A stretch of DNA of 33,639 nt from Acidimicrobiia bacterium (GTDB lineage Bacteria > Actinomycetota > Acidimicrobiia > Spongiisociales > JAENVV01): assembly GCA_029881355.1 (NCBI GenBank), contig JAOUMT010000006.1, positions 1-33,639 on the forward strand. Direction: 5' to 3'. Positions 7,293 through 14,201 of this stretch are shown here, piece by piece; positions within the stretch are counted from its first letter, which is position 1; each line of letters starts with the position of its first letter. The notes below the pieces were generated by a model. That model was not told the origin of the DNA. It saw only the letters and a list, made by a program, of their open reading frames with translations, and ran no database searches. The position numbers and the translations under genes were made by a program.

Positions 7293-7919
7293 GTGGCAGA
7301 AACGATAAAGGTAATAGTCGTCGACGACGACGCTGAAGACCTTGAAATGCTTGCAGCCTTCTTGGAGGCAGGCACGAGCGTCCCAATGGAGATCAAAACC
7401 GCCCAATCATACGACGCGGCGCTGAGCATGATGCGCAACGGCGATTCTGACGTTGCCCTCATTGATCACCGGCTCGGATCCAAGACCGGCCTCGATCTCA
7501 TTCGGGCGAGTCGGGCGCAGGGATTTACCGGCGCCCACGTTCTGGTCACCGGATTCGGAAGCGATGCCGTCGACGAGGAGGCCTTGACGGCGGGAGCGGC
7601 CGGCTACATTCCCAAAGGCGAACTCGAACCCGAACCATTGGCGAGAATGGTGCGCTATGCCGCCAGCACTGCGCGGGCGAACACAACGGAACCCACCCGG
7701 TCAACCTGGACACCCCGCAAGGGCGATCTGGCGCTTCACCTGGCATTGGCCAAAGGGTCAACGGTCCGGGAAGCTGCAGCGGTGGCCGGTATCAGCGAGC
7801 GAACCGTCCACCGTCGAATGGATGAGCCTGGATTCCTTGAAGAGGTAGAGCGACTTCGCTCCGAACTACGAGACCGAGCGCTTGATATGGCGGCTCGTGA
7901 TATCTCCGAGGCCCGGTAG
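7293..7919 (+). CDS. Response regulator: receiver domain plus C-terminal helix-turn-helix
   Basis: A 208-residue protein. The receiver domain (about 5-125) has the acidic pocket V-D-D-D at 10-13, the phosphoacceptor D58 in A-L-I-D-H-R, T86 in V-T-G-F, and K108 in I-P-K-G. After a linker, residues 140-200 hold a helix-turn-helix whose recognition segment I-S-E-R-T-V-H-R-R follows A-A-A-V-A-G, resembling resolvase- or terminase-type HTHs rather than the OmpR or NarL output domains. It probably binds DNA when phosphorylated. No kinase is directly adjacent; the nearest is the PAS kinase at 9837. The start is GTG 7293, one base after a possible leader peptide. It converges with the minus-strand unknown genes, 12 bases apart. 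Confidence 0.85.
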   Translation: MAETIKVIVVDDDAEDLEMLAAFLEAGTSVPMEIKTAQSYDAALSMMRNGDSDVALIDHRLGSKTGLDLIRASRAQGFTGAHVLVTGFGSDAVDEEALTAGAAGYIPKGELEPEPLARMVRYAASTARANTTEPTRSTWTPRKGDLALHLALAKGSTVREAAAVAGISERTVHRRMDEPGFLEEVERLRSELRDRALDMAARDISEAR

Positions 7920-7931
7920 TCAACAGTCTCG

Positions 7932-8501
7932 CTAGCTGAAATCCCGGCGCATGATGCCGAGCGTGACACCCTCAAGCAGAACTTCTCTTGCCTGTTCGAT
8001 GTCACGAACCTGGTCGGCAATGACCGTGGACGCGTTTTCCCAGGCCGTTTTTACGATGCCGAGCGTGAATTGCTCGATCGCTTCCGCGTGCCATTCGACA
8101 AGTACATATTCATGGCTCAGGTGGAGCTGCCGAAGAATATTGGCAACCGGCGTCAGGCTACTTATGACAAGACACGTCCCATCTCCTTGTCGATGCGCCC
8201 GCTCGAGTTTGCGACGGGTCTCGTAGACACCCTCGTCACTGTCGACCGCCCAAACCGTGCGGAACTTTTTGGTCTCACCACCCTTCTTGACCGGTCCCAG
8301 GCTTCCATCGGGTAGTACCAAGATTCCGTCCGATTGCGGGTCGAGGAACTTCATGCAGGTCGCCGCGTCGCTGGCGGAGGCAACCCTCGCTCCAACGCTA
8401 CTGTCGATCCCCTGAGTCAAGGCGGAAAGGTTGCGAATCACCTGAGGGGCGATCGAAGTCATTCGGCTATCGAACGTTCGGAAAAGTCCTGTTCTATTCA
8501 T
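7932..8501 (-). CDS. Unrecognised protein, third gene of a coupled triplet
   Basis: A 189-residue soluble protein I cannot assign. The N-terminal 45 residues look helical, followed by a beta-rich centre (G-I-L-V-L-P-D-G-S-L-G; T-V-W-A-V-D-S-D-E-G) and a C-terminal helical part with several acidic stretches ending R-R-D-F-S. No membrane segment or catalytic motif is evident. Its ATG overlaps the stop of the gene before it (ATGA at 8498-8501), so the two are translationally coupled and very likely co-functional. It lies among two-component genes, suggesting either a regulated target or an accessory component. Confidence 0.6.
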   Translation of the reverse strand: MNRTGLFRTFDSRMTSIAPQVIRNLSALTQGIDSSVGARVASASDAATCMKFLDPQSDGILVLPDGSLGPVKKGGETKKFRTVWAVDSDEGVYETRRKLERAHRQGDGTCLVISSLTPVANILRQLHLSHEYVLVEWHAEAIEQFTLGIVKTAWENASTVIADQVRDIEQAREVLLEGVTLGIMRRDFS

Positions 8502-8758
8502 CTCAATCTCCCAACTAGTCCCACCGCAGGTGCCAGCGACGTCCGCCGGCTTTGCTCTACGAACTTCAACTCCATGGGGGCTCCCGCTCCCGGGTTCGTG
8601 CCAGTCCCCGATTGGCCCGACGCGGACCGCATTTCGCGACCGTCAGCTCGCTTCGGCACGAAAACCGACGAACCGGCCATCGAACCAGCCATCTCTCGTA
8701 CCAGTTCGGCCGCAGCTTTGCTGATCGTGATCCGACCGGTGTTCGTTCCCAACACCAT
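8498..8758 (-). CDS. Unrecognised small protein, second gene of a coupled triplet
   Basis: An 86-residue basic protein: a predicted helix rich in Ala and Met (A-A-A-E-L-V-R-E-M-A-G-S-M-A-G) followed by a Gly/Ser/Arg-rich, probably disordered tail. ATG 8758 is chosen because it shares its A with the TGA of the upstream gene (TGATG at 8756-8760), a typical coupling arrangement; a longer frame to 8824 would overlap that gene by 67 bases. Its stop overlaps the start of the 7932 gene by ATGA. The double coupling is the main evidence that this frame is real, since the protein itself matches nothing I know. Confidence 0.5.
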   Translation of the reverse strand: MVLGTNTGRITISKAAAELVREMAGSMAGSSVFVPKRADGREMRSASGQSGTGTNPGAGAPMELKFVEQSRRTSLAPAVGLVGRLR

Positions 8759-9273
8759 CAGACTGACCGCTCGGAGAATTGCTCTGCCGGCGTGGCCGGC
8801 CAACCACCGGAATAGTCGTACCATCCACGGCCTAGCGGTATCCCCTGGCTTGCATAGAACGCGTCTTGAAACGCCTTGTCATGGTCGATCCCGCTCTCGA
8901 CCATGAGGTGGTTTGCAAGCCCGTGAACGACAACTTGTGCCACGCCGTCTACCGAGTGCTCGGGGTTGAGCGCTACGGTCGAAAGCCCGACTGGAAATTC
9001 ACCCTTACGGCCAGGCAGGTCCTCAAATACGACCGTGGGTTCGCCGAGACACTTCTGATAGTTGCTGAACGAGTTTTCAAAGGCGTTGACAGCCGGGACT
9101 ACTACGGCCATGGCACCGGTCGGAGCGGTGGCTTCTGTTACCAGGGCAGCGTGTGCCTGAGGTGCCATCATTGCCGTGAAGACCACCACGGCCTCAGCAA
9201 TGACTGCATACGGCATCGTCGCGTCAGTTAGAGATTCAGCGCCAGAATTCGAGCTACCCACCATGTCATTCAT
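8758..9273 (-). CDS. Probable exported protein resembling a degenerate zinc-protease domain
   Basis: A 171-residue protein. A hydrophobic stretch ending A-P-Q-A-H-A (about 20-42) could be a signal peptide with cleavage after A-H-A. The C-terminal half has the layout of small actinobacterial zincin-like domains: a helix V-V-V-H-G-L-A-N-H where H-E-x-x-H would be expected, then an F-Q-D-A-F-Y-A-S-Q-G-I-P segment, and W-P-A-T-P-A-E-Q-F-S-E near the end. The motif has lost the catalytic Glu and the second His spacing, so if the homology is right this is a non-catalytic relative. The start is uncertain (9273, 9264 or 9216). It heads the three-gene minus-strand unit and diverges from the 9421 response regulator. 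Confidence 0.5.
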   Translation of the reverse strand: MNDMVGSSNSGAESLTDATMPYAVIAEAVVVFTAMMAPQAHAALVTEATAPTGAMAVVVPAVNAFENSFSNYQKCLGEPTVVFEDLPGRKGEFPVGLSTVALNPEHSVDGVAQVVVHGLANHLMVESGIDHDKAFQDAFYASQGIPLGRGWYDYSGGWPATPAEQFSERSV

Positions 9274-9420
9274 ATCGGACAAAGTCAGACAGAACTTGAC
9301 AAACAAGAGCGAAACCAGACTGTGGCGAGCAGAAGCGGCCGTATTGCGCCGGTGATCCTTCGCGTATTTGCGCGTCGGAGCTATGGTTTCGAGTGCAACG
9401 ACACCCAGCAAGGGAGTGGT

Positions 9421-9801
9421 GTGAGTATCACCTCGGTGCTCATAATTGACGATTCGCCAACAGATCTGCTGATCTTGTCGGCGTTGCTCGACCTCTGCGG
9501 CGGTTATGAGGTGGCCCAGGCGCCGAACGGATCGGCCGCCCTCAAGATGCTGGCGGACCGCCGAGCCGACGTCTGTTTGGTGGATTTCGACATGCCCGGC
9601 ATGACCGGTCTTGAGTTCACAATCGAGGCAAGAAGTCTACGGCCCGAACAGTGTTGTATCTTGGTCACCGGTGCGCCGCCCGCCGACCTGGCCACCGCCG
9701 CCGAACAGGCTGGCGTGCACACGATTGTTTCAAAGGCTTCGCTCAGCCCTCAGCTGCTTGACGCAACGATCCAGGCGGCAATTGGCGCTCGGTTACAATA
9801 G
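9421..9801 (+). CDS. Single-domain response regulator
   Basis: A 126-residue stand-alone receiver domain. Visible features are the acidic pair D10-D11, the phosphoacceptor D55 in L-V-D-F-D-M-P-G, T in L-V-T-G-A-P, and the conserved Lys in I-V-S-K-A-S. There is no output domain, so it would act by phosphotransfer or protein contact, as CheY and SpoIID-type relays do. The start is GTG 9421 with AGGGAG at 9411-9416; the frame to 9322 is an unsupported extension. The PAS histidine kinase follows after 35 bases, so the two are a likely cognate pair. The receiver-HTH protein at 7293 could be the downstream DNA-binding partner. Confidence 0.87.
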   Translation: MSITSVLIIDDSPTDLLILSALLDLCGGYEVAQAPNGSAALKMLADRRADVCLVDFDMPGMTGLEFTIEARSLRPEQCCILVTGAPPADLATAAEQAGVHTIVSKASLSPQLLDATIQAAIGARLQ

Positions 9802-9836
9802 GGCGACTGCATCAGCCGCTGAGCAATAAGGATCCG

Positions 9837-10937
9837 ATGACCGCGATCGATCTCAAGGCGTACCGCCAGCTATTCGACGAAATGCCCGTTGCCGCTCTAT
9901 TGCTCGACGATCAGGGCAATTGCCTGAAAGCCAACGAGGCTGCTTCCGACCTCCTCGGCGAGTCGTTGGCCGACCCAACCTGGAACGTCTTCGAAGCGGA
10001 TCATGTGCGCGGCGACGAACTCGCCTACCTGGTCGAGTCGCTCAGGAAGTCCGGCTCGGTGGACAGCCACGACGCCATGCTTTACGGTCCCGATGGTGGA
10101 CGACTCGTCCGGATATCCGGTCATCGGATCTTCAACGACTCCCTCGGTAAACACGTGACCTGGATGGTTCTCGGCGACGTGACAGACCGATCCGCTGCCG
10201 CATACCAATTGGCGCAGGTGAACCGCCAACTCGAAGAGAGCAATCGCCAGCTCGACCAGTTTGCATCGATGGCGGCGCACGACCTCAAAGCTCCAGCCCG
10301 ACGTGTCCGGATGTTCGCCCAGCTGCTCAGCAACGATGCCAACCTCGGGGAACTGGCTCGCGGTTTTGTCGTCCGAATCCTGGCATCGGGCGCTCAGATG
10401 GAAGACATCATCGACAGTCTGCTGCAGTTCGCCGGAGTCAGCGAAGAAGCCGGCGACACGCACCTGACCGCCATGAAAGACGTGCTTCAGCAAGCTTGCG
10501 CGAGCTGCGCCAAAGAAGTCAAAGAAGCCGGCTACGAGGTACATCTCGAAGGGACCTTCCCAATCGTCACGATGAACCGGGCCGCGGTCGAGCAATTGAT
10601 CGTCAATCTGGTCCACAATGCTGTCAAGTTCCGTCGACCCGACGTGCCCGGGCAACTAACCATCACCTCCCGCGATGACGAGAGGTCTGGAAATCACGTC
10701 CTCACCTTCTCCGACAACGGGGTGGGATTTCCAAACCAGGACAGCGGACACCTCTTCGAGATGCTGTACCGCGCCCACAGCAAGGCGGAGTTCGAAGGGA
10801 ACGGGATAGGCCTGGCGATATGCCAGCGGATCTGCAAGGGTCACGGCTGGCGGATCCAGGCAGCAAGCCCGAATGAGTTCGGAGCCACCTTCCAAATCAC
10901 CATTCCCAAAGAGCCAACCACCAGCCGGACGGCGTAG
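9837..10937 (+). CDS. Soluble PAS-domain sensor histidine kinase
   Basis: A 366-residue cytosolic kinase without membrane helices. An N-terminal PAS domain (about 8-120) starts F-D-E-M-P-V-A-A-L-L-L-D and is followed by a coiled coil (L-A-Q-V-N-R-Q-L-E-E-S-N). The HisKA dimerisation helix carries the phosphorylated H148 in A-A-H-D-L-K-A-P. The HATPase domain shows the N box (N-L-V-H-N-A-V-K-F), the G1 box D-N-G-V-G-F and the G2 box G-N-G-I-G-L-A-I. The H-D-L-K-x-P type is close to phytochrome-like and KaiC-associated kinases. Without a transmembrane sensor the PAS domain must detect an internal cue such as redox or a bound cofactor. AAGGA lies before ATG 9837. It is paired with the 9421 receiver. 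Confidence 0.93.
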   Translation: MTAIDLKAYRQLFDEMPVAALLLDDQGNCLKANEAASDLLGESLADPTWNVFEADHVRGDELAYLVESLRKSGSVDSHDAMLYGPDGGRLVRISGHRIFNDSLGKHVTWMVLGDVTDRSAAAYQLAQVNRQLEESNRQLDQFASMAAHDLKAPARRVRMFAQLLSNDANLGELARGFVVRILASGAQMEDIIDSLLQFAGVSEEAGDTHLTAMKDVLQQACASCAKEVKEAGYEVHLEGTFPIVTMNRAAVEQLIVNLVHNAVKFRRPDVPGQLTITSRDDERSGNHVLTFSDNGVGFPNQDSGHLFEMLYRAHSKAEFEGNGIGLAICQRICKGHGWRIQAASPNEFGATFQITIPKEPTTSRTA

Positions 10938-10971
10938 GTCTCGAACAATCGCGAAACCAATCCCGGTCAAC

Positions 10972-10985
10972 TACTATCTCGACTC
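10972..10985 (+). promoter_or_regulatory. -10 box of dcd
   Basis: TACTAT (10972-10977) ends eight bases before GTG 10986. No Shine-Dalgarno is present between them, so the transcript is probably leaderless. No strong -35 is visible. Confidence 0.4.
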
Positions 10986-11549
10986 GTGATTTTCTCCGAC
11001 CACACAATCAAGGAAGCCCTGGCCGACGGGCGAATCTCGATCGAGCCGTTCGATCCTTCGATGGTGCAGCCTTCCAGCATCGACCTGCGGGTCGATCGCT
11101 ACTTCCGTGTGTTCCAGAACCACAAGTACCCGCACATCGATCCGCGCACCCGCCAAGAAGACCTGACAACGATTGTCGAAGTATCTGGAGACGACCCGTT
11201 CATCTTGCACCCGGGGGAATTCGTGCTTGGTTCCACCCTCGAACGAGTCCGACTCGGCGACGATGTGGTGGCCCGCCTTGAAGGAAAGTCCTCATTGGGC
11301 CGACTCGGGCTGCTTATTCATTCCACGGCCGGGTTCGTCGACCCCGGCTTCGATGGTTACCTGACCCTGGAGCTCTCAAATGTGGCGACACTGCCGATCG
11401 CCATCTACCCGGGGATGAAGATCGGCCAGATCAGCTTCTATCAGATGACGACGCCAGCCGATCACCCCTACGGCTCGACCGAAGCGGGATCGAAATACCA
11501 GGGCCAGCGAGGTCCGACCCCCTCCCGAGTCCACCGGGATTACAAGTAG
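10986..11549 (+). CDS. dcd: dCTP deaminase (probably bifunctional dCTP deaminase/dUTPase)
   Basis: A 187-residue enzyme of pyrimidine nucleotide metabolism. It converts dCTP to dUTP, and in the actinobacterial type onward to dUMP, supplying thymidylate synthase. Family features are G100-K-S-S-L-G-R-L-G, the [13 protein letters not shown] turn at 112-124, the catalytic E129 in L-T-L-E-L-S-N, and the C-terminal [14 protein letters not shown]. Length equals that of the bifunctional Mycobacterium tuberculosis enzyme (about 190). Bifunctionality is inferred from actinobacterial relatives and not provable here. The start is GTG 10986, immediately matching the family N-terminus, with a -10 box at leaderless distance. 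Confidence 0.93.
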   Translation: MIFSDHTIKEALADGRISIEPFDPSMVQPSSIDLRVDRYFRVFQNHKYPHIDPRTRQEDLTTIVEVSGDDPFILHPGEFVLGSTLERVRLGDDVVARLEGKSSLGRLGLLIHSTAGFVDPGFDGYLTLELSNVATLPIAIYPGMKIGQISFYQMTTPADHPYGSTEAGSKYQGQRGPTPSRVHRDYK

Positions 11550-11591
11550 CTGCAACGGTTGGGACATCGTCGGGGTTCTTATTAGTGAACC

Positions 11592-12107
11592 ATGACAGAC
11601 CACGACCTGACTAGAACCCTCGCTCACGATGTCGACAGAGCCTTCCCGCGCTTCGTCGAAGCCACCCAAGATCAACTGTACGGCGGTCTGCGCATGCTGG
11701 TTGGCCACGAGGCCGAAGACCTGGCCCAGGAGACGTATCTGCGGGCATATCGGGCGCTCCAAAAGTATCCACCTGGCCGAATCCGACAGTTGCAGCTCAG
11801 GCCCTGGCTGTGGACGATTGCTCTCAACGCAACCCATAACAGTCGCCGGACGGACGCCCGCCGCCCACTGGTTCTAATCGACCGGTTGCCAGAAGTCGTC
11901 AGTAGACAACCCGAACCGGTCGACGAGGCGTTGGTCGCGGCGATGCAGGCTCTCCCTCGGGCCCAGGGTACCGCCGTGGTCCTCCACCATGTTCTCGGTT
12001 ACAGCTACGCAGAGATCGCTGAGATCGTGGAGCGCCCGGAAGGCACCGTGAGATCCGACGCCTCACGAGGTCTTGCGACACTCCGAAAGAAAGGCTGGGA
12101 AGCATGA
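11592..12107 (+). CDS. ECF-type RNA polymerase sigma factor
   Basis: A 171-residue group-IV sigma factor with only regions 2 and 4. Region 2 spans about 15-80, with the core helix G-H-E-A-E-D-L-A-Q-E-T-Y-L-R-A-Y contacting polymerase. Region 4 spans about 118-168, with L-P-R-A-Q-G-T-A-V-V-L-H and the HTH Y-S-Y-A-E-I-A-E-I-V-E-R-P-E-G-T-V-R. No anti-sigma gene is adjacent; instead the stop overlaps the start of an alkylguanine methyltransferase (ATGA at 12104). That makes the sigma factor a candidate regulator of alkylation repair, controlled by its partner or by transcription level. A TTGGGA (11559-11564) with a weak TTAGTG lies upstream, leaving only four bases before ATG, so the gene is probably leaderless. 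Confidence 0.9.
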   Translation: MTDHDLTRTLAHDVDRAFPRFVEATQDQLYGGLRMLVGHEAEDLAQETYLRAYRALQKYPPGRIRQLQLRPWLWTIALNATHNSRRTDARRPLVLIDRLPEVVSRQPEPVDEALVAAMQALPRAQGTAVVLHHVLGYSYAEIAEIVERPEGTVRSDASRGLATLRKKGWEA

Positions 12108-12835
12108 AACTATCCGAAATACACTATCAAGCCCCCGTCGGACTGAAAGAACAAACGCTCCTGGACACCGGCCTGGCCGATGGCTACGTGGTGTTGGCCT
12201 CTCCAATCGGCGCGGTAAACGTCGCGTTCAACACCCTTGGGGTTTCGGCGGTGGCGCCGACTACCGAACCATTTGTAGACGACTTTCGTGCCCGATTCCG
12301 GCGCCCGCTTCTTGCCGTCGATCGACTGCCAACGCTGATCGAGTCCGGTGTCCAAATGACATTCGAGACCGGCCGCCTCGACCACATAACGATTGATTGG
12401 CGAGGCCAGACGGACTTCCAGCAGGCAGTTCTGAAAGCTGCCGCCTCCATCCCGCCGGGCGAGGTTCGCCCCTACGGGTGGATCGCCCACCAGGTCGGTC
12501 GTCCCAACGCCGTACGAGCGGTTGGATCCGCCCTGGGCCAGAACCCGGTACCGATCCTGGTGGCCTGCCACCGGGTGGTTCGCTCGGATGGACATCTCGG
12601 AAAATACCGGTTCGGGACGTCGATGAAAGCGGCTTTACTCGAATCAGAAGGCCTCCAGCCGGCTCCGGTCCAGGGAACACTCGTCGGTAGCCCGGCCACG
12701 AAGGTCGTTTGCTATCCGTCGTGCGAGGTCGCACGAGGGATCGATCCAGACCAGCGGCGATGGTTCAGGTCCGCCGGCGCGGCAGCTTTGGCCCGATACC
12801 GGCCCTGCAATCGCTGCCAACCAGTCCTCTCGTAG
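12104..12835 (+). CDS. O6-alkylguanine-DNA methyltransferase with C-terminal Ada-type zinc domain
   Basis: A 243-residue fusion. Residues 25-100 resemble the N-terminal subdomain of the O6-methylguanine methyltransferase family. Residues 103-185 are the active-site domain, including the HTH region V-G-R-P-N-A-V-R-A-V-G-S-A-L-G-Q-N-P and the acceptor C155 in A-C-H-R-V-V; the usual Pro before Cys is Ala. Residues 200-240 form an Ada-like zinc domain with C203-x3-C207 and C235-x2-C238 in R-P-C-N-R-C. In E. coli Ada that zinc domain is N-terminal and repairs methylphosphotriesters, becoming a transcription switch. Here it is C-terminal, lacks the AraC domain, and is coupled by ATGA to a sigma factor. 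Suicidal repair is expected; a sensor role is inferred. Confidence 0.88.
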   Translation: MKLSEIHYQAPVGLKEQTLLDTGLADGYVVLASPIGAVNVAFNTLGVSAVAPTTEPFVDDFRARFRRPLLAVDRLPTLIESGVQMTFETGRLDHITIDWRGQTDFQQAVLKAAASIPPGEVRPYGWIAHQVGRPNAVRAVGSALGQNPVPILVACHRVVRSDGHLGKYRFGTSMKAALLESEGLQPAPVQGTLVGSPATKVVCYPSCEVARGIDPDQRRWFRSAGAAALARYRPCNRCQPVLS

Positions 12836-12840
12836 CTATA

Positions 12841-12876
12841 GGTCAACAGCCCTTCGGCTCTCTGGGTTACTTGACC
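12841..12876 (+). terminator. Hairpin after the alkyltransferase gene
   Basis: Outer arms GGTCAA (12841-12846) and TTGACC (12871-12876) pair perfectly, and an inner stem AGCC/GGCT closes on a CTTC loop (12848-12859). It lies five bases after the alkyltransferase stop. There is no T-run, so this is a candidate terminator or, because the arms are symmetric, a protein-binding site before the GNAT gene. Confidence 0.4.
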
Positions 12877-12925
12877 GCAAGGCTGCGTCACCGCTCAGCC
12901 GCGCCGCGTGTGCAAGACTCGCCCC

Positions 12926-13435
12926 GTGGGTGTAAATGTGCGTCAGCTCAAAGCCACAGAGTGGTCAGTGTGGCGAGACCTTCGCCTGAGGGCAGTCCGA
13001 GACAGCCCGGACGCCTTTCGTGCGACGTTGGACGAGGAACTCGCCCGCCAGGATTCGGATTGGGCGGACATCATCCGGGCCACGGTCGAGCACCCCCGCG
13101 GCACGCTCCTTGTTGCGCAAGACCAGAACGAACCAATTGGGATCCTCTTCGGCCGAATCGATGCCATGGAGACCTACGCAGAAGTGGGGGCCATGTGGGT
13201 GGATCCGACAGCCCGTAGTGCCGGAGCGGGAGGTGCGCTGCTCGACACAGCCATCAGATGGGCCGGTGACTACGGTGTCTCGCGACTCGAGTTATGGGTC
13301 ACGGACGGCAATACTGCCGCCGAGGCACTGTATTCAAGCCGAGGTCTGAGCAGAACCGGTGCGACCGAGTTTCTTCGCGAAGGCTCAACCCGAACCATCA
13401 CCAAATGGGCTTGCGACGTCGACGAACGATTATGA
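12926..13435 (+). CDS. GNAT-family N-acetyltransferase
   Basis: A 169-residue single-domain acetyl-CoA-dependent acetyltransferase. The N-terminal strand V-R-Q-L-K-A-T-E-W and helix with S-P-D-A-F-R are common in GNATs. The acetyl-CoA site V-G-A-M-W-V-D-P-T-A-R-S-A-G-A-G-G-A-L-L lies in the middle, and the C-terminal L-W-V-T-D-G-N-T-A-A-E-A-L-Y-S-S-R-G-L completes the fold. The substrate cannot be predicted. GTG 12926 is preferred because a -10-like AAGACT ends six bases upstream; GTG 12908 and GTG 12938 are alternatives and none has a Shine-Dalgarno. It is isolated between the alkyltransferase operon and the CblC-like gene. Confidence 0.82.
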   Translation: MGVNVRQLKATEWSVWRDLRLRAVRDSPDAFRATLDEELARQDSDWADIIRATVEHPRGTLLVAQDQNEPIGILFGRIDAMETYAEVGAMWVDPTARSAGAGGALLDTAIRWAGDYGVSRLELWVTDGNTAAEALYSSRGLSRTGATEFLREGSTRTITKWACDVDERL

Positions 13436-13520
13436 CGCCGAACGCATGCATTGGGGTGTTCCCGGTGGGGGGTTCGGCCACGGTTCAATGTTTCCAGCGG
13501 CTGGGGGTGGAACCAAGCCC

Positions 13521-14201
13521 ATGACGGATCCGATCAAACTGCTACGAGTACCCCTCCGGGCCGCCGGGCTGGAACTTATCGCCGGAACCACCGTCCAAAA
13601 GTACAACGACGCCGTCCCGCCCGGCTACGAACTGCCGGACCTGGGGCGTCCGAACACGTTGGCGGTCGTGATTGGGAACACTGCAGCGCTCTGGCCAAAG
13701 CTAGGTGAAATCTGGGACGACCCGGCGTATCAACCGGATCCGGTGGATCGCTACACGAGCCGGGTGATCCAGGAGGCGGTCAGTCAGGTACCGCTCCGAT
13801 CCGACATACGTTTCTCGTACGAGGCTGAGCCGCGACGCGTCGCCATCCAACAATTGGCCCACCTGACCGGACTCGCCTGGCTATCGCCATCGCATCTCAG
13901 TATCCATCGCGAATTCGGACCGTGGATCGCCTGGCGCGCCGCGGTGGTCTTCGATTGCGATGGGCCAGCGACTTATCCACCCGACCCGCCCTGCGACTGT
14001 GCGCTGGGCTGTCTCCCGGCCTTTCAAAAAGCGCTGGAATCGGGAGTACCCCAAGGTAAAGCCGACTTAGGGGACCGGTGGATGGATTGGGTGGCGTTTC
14101 GAGATGCCTGTCCGATCGGGCGAGCCCACCGATACTCGGACACCCAGATCCGCTATCACTACACGCACGACCCATCAGCCCGACCACCGGAGCCGGTATG
14201 A
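13521..14201 (+). CDS. MMACHC (CblC)-like cobalamin-processing protein
   Basis: A 226-residue protein similar in motif order to MMACHC, the flavin-fold enzyme that removes the upper ligand of cobalamin in animals. Shared features include L-S-I-H-R-E-F-G-P-W-I-A-W-R-A-A in the centre, which matches the animal I-H-P-R-F-G-G-W-F-A-I-R. Near the end are W-M-D-W-V-A-F-R-D-A and R-Y-S-D-T-Q-I-R-Y-H-Y-T, which match W-R-D-W-T-Y-R-D-A and R-Y-S-E. A cysteine cluster P-C-D-C-A-L-G-C sits between them and is absent from the animal protein. The start is taken at ATG 13521 after a purine-rich GGGGGTGG; upstream in-frame ATGs at 13446 and 13488 are possible. It overlaps the MBL-fold gene by ATGA. Cobalamin or another corrinoid is the likely ligand. 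Confidence 0.75.
   Translation: MTDPIKLLRVPLRAAGLELIAGTTVQKYNDAVPPGYELPDLGRPNTLAVVIGNTAALWPKLGEIWDDPAYQPDPVDRYTSRVIQEAVSQVPLRSDIRFSYEAEPRRVAIQQLAHLTGLAWLSPSHLSIHREFGPWIAWRAAVVFDCDGPATYPPDPPCDCALGCLPAFQKALESGVPQGKADLGDRWMDWVAFRDACPIGRAHRYSDTQIRYHYTHDPSARPPEPV

Noticed and set aside
8498-8824. Longer start (8824) for the middle gene of the minus-strand triplet
   Set aside because: It would overlap the upstream gene by 67 bases, while ATG 8758 forms a TGATG junction.
9897-10655. 252-codon frame antisense to the PAS kinase
   Set aside because: Shadow of the kinase gene with no recognisable domain.
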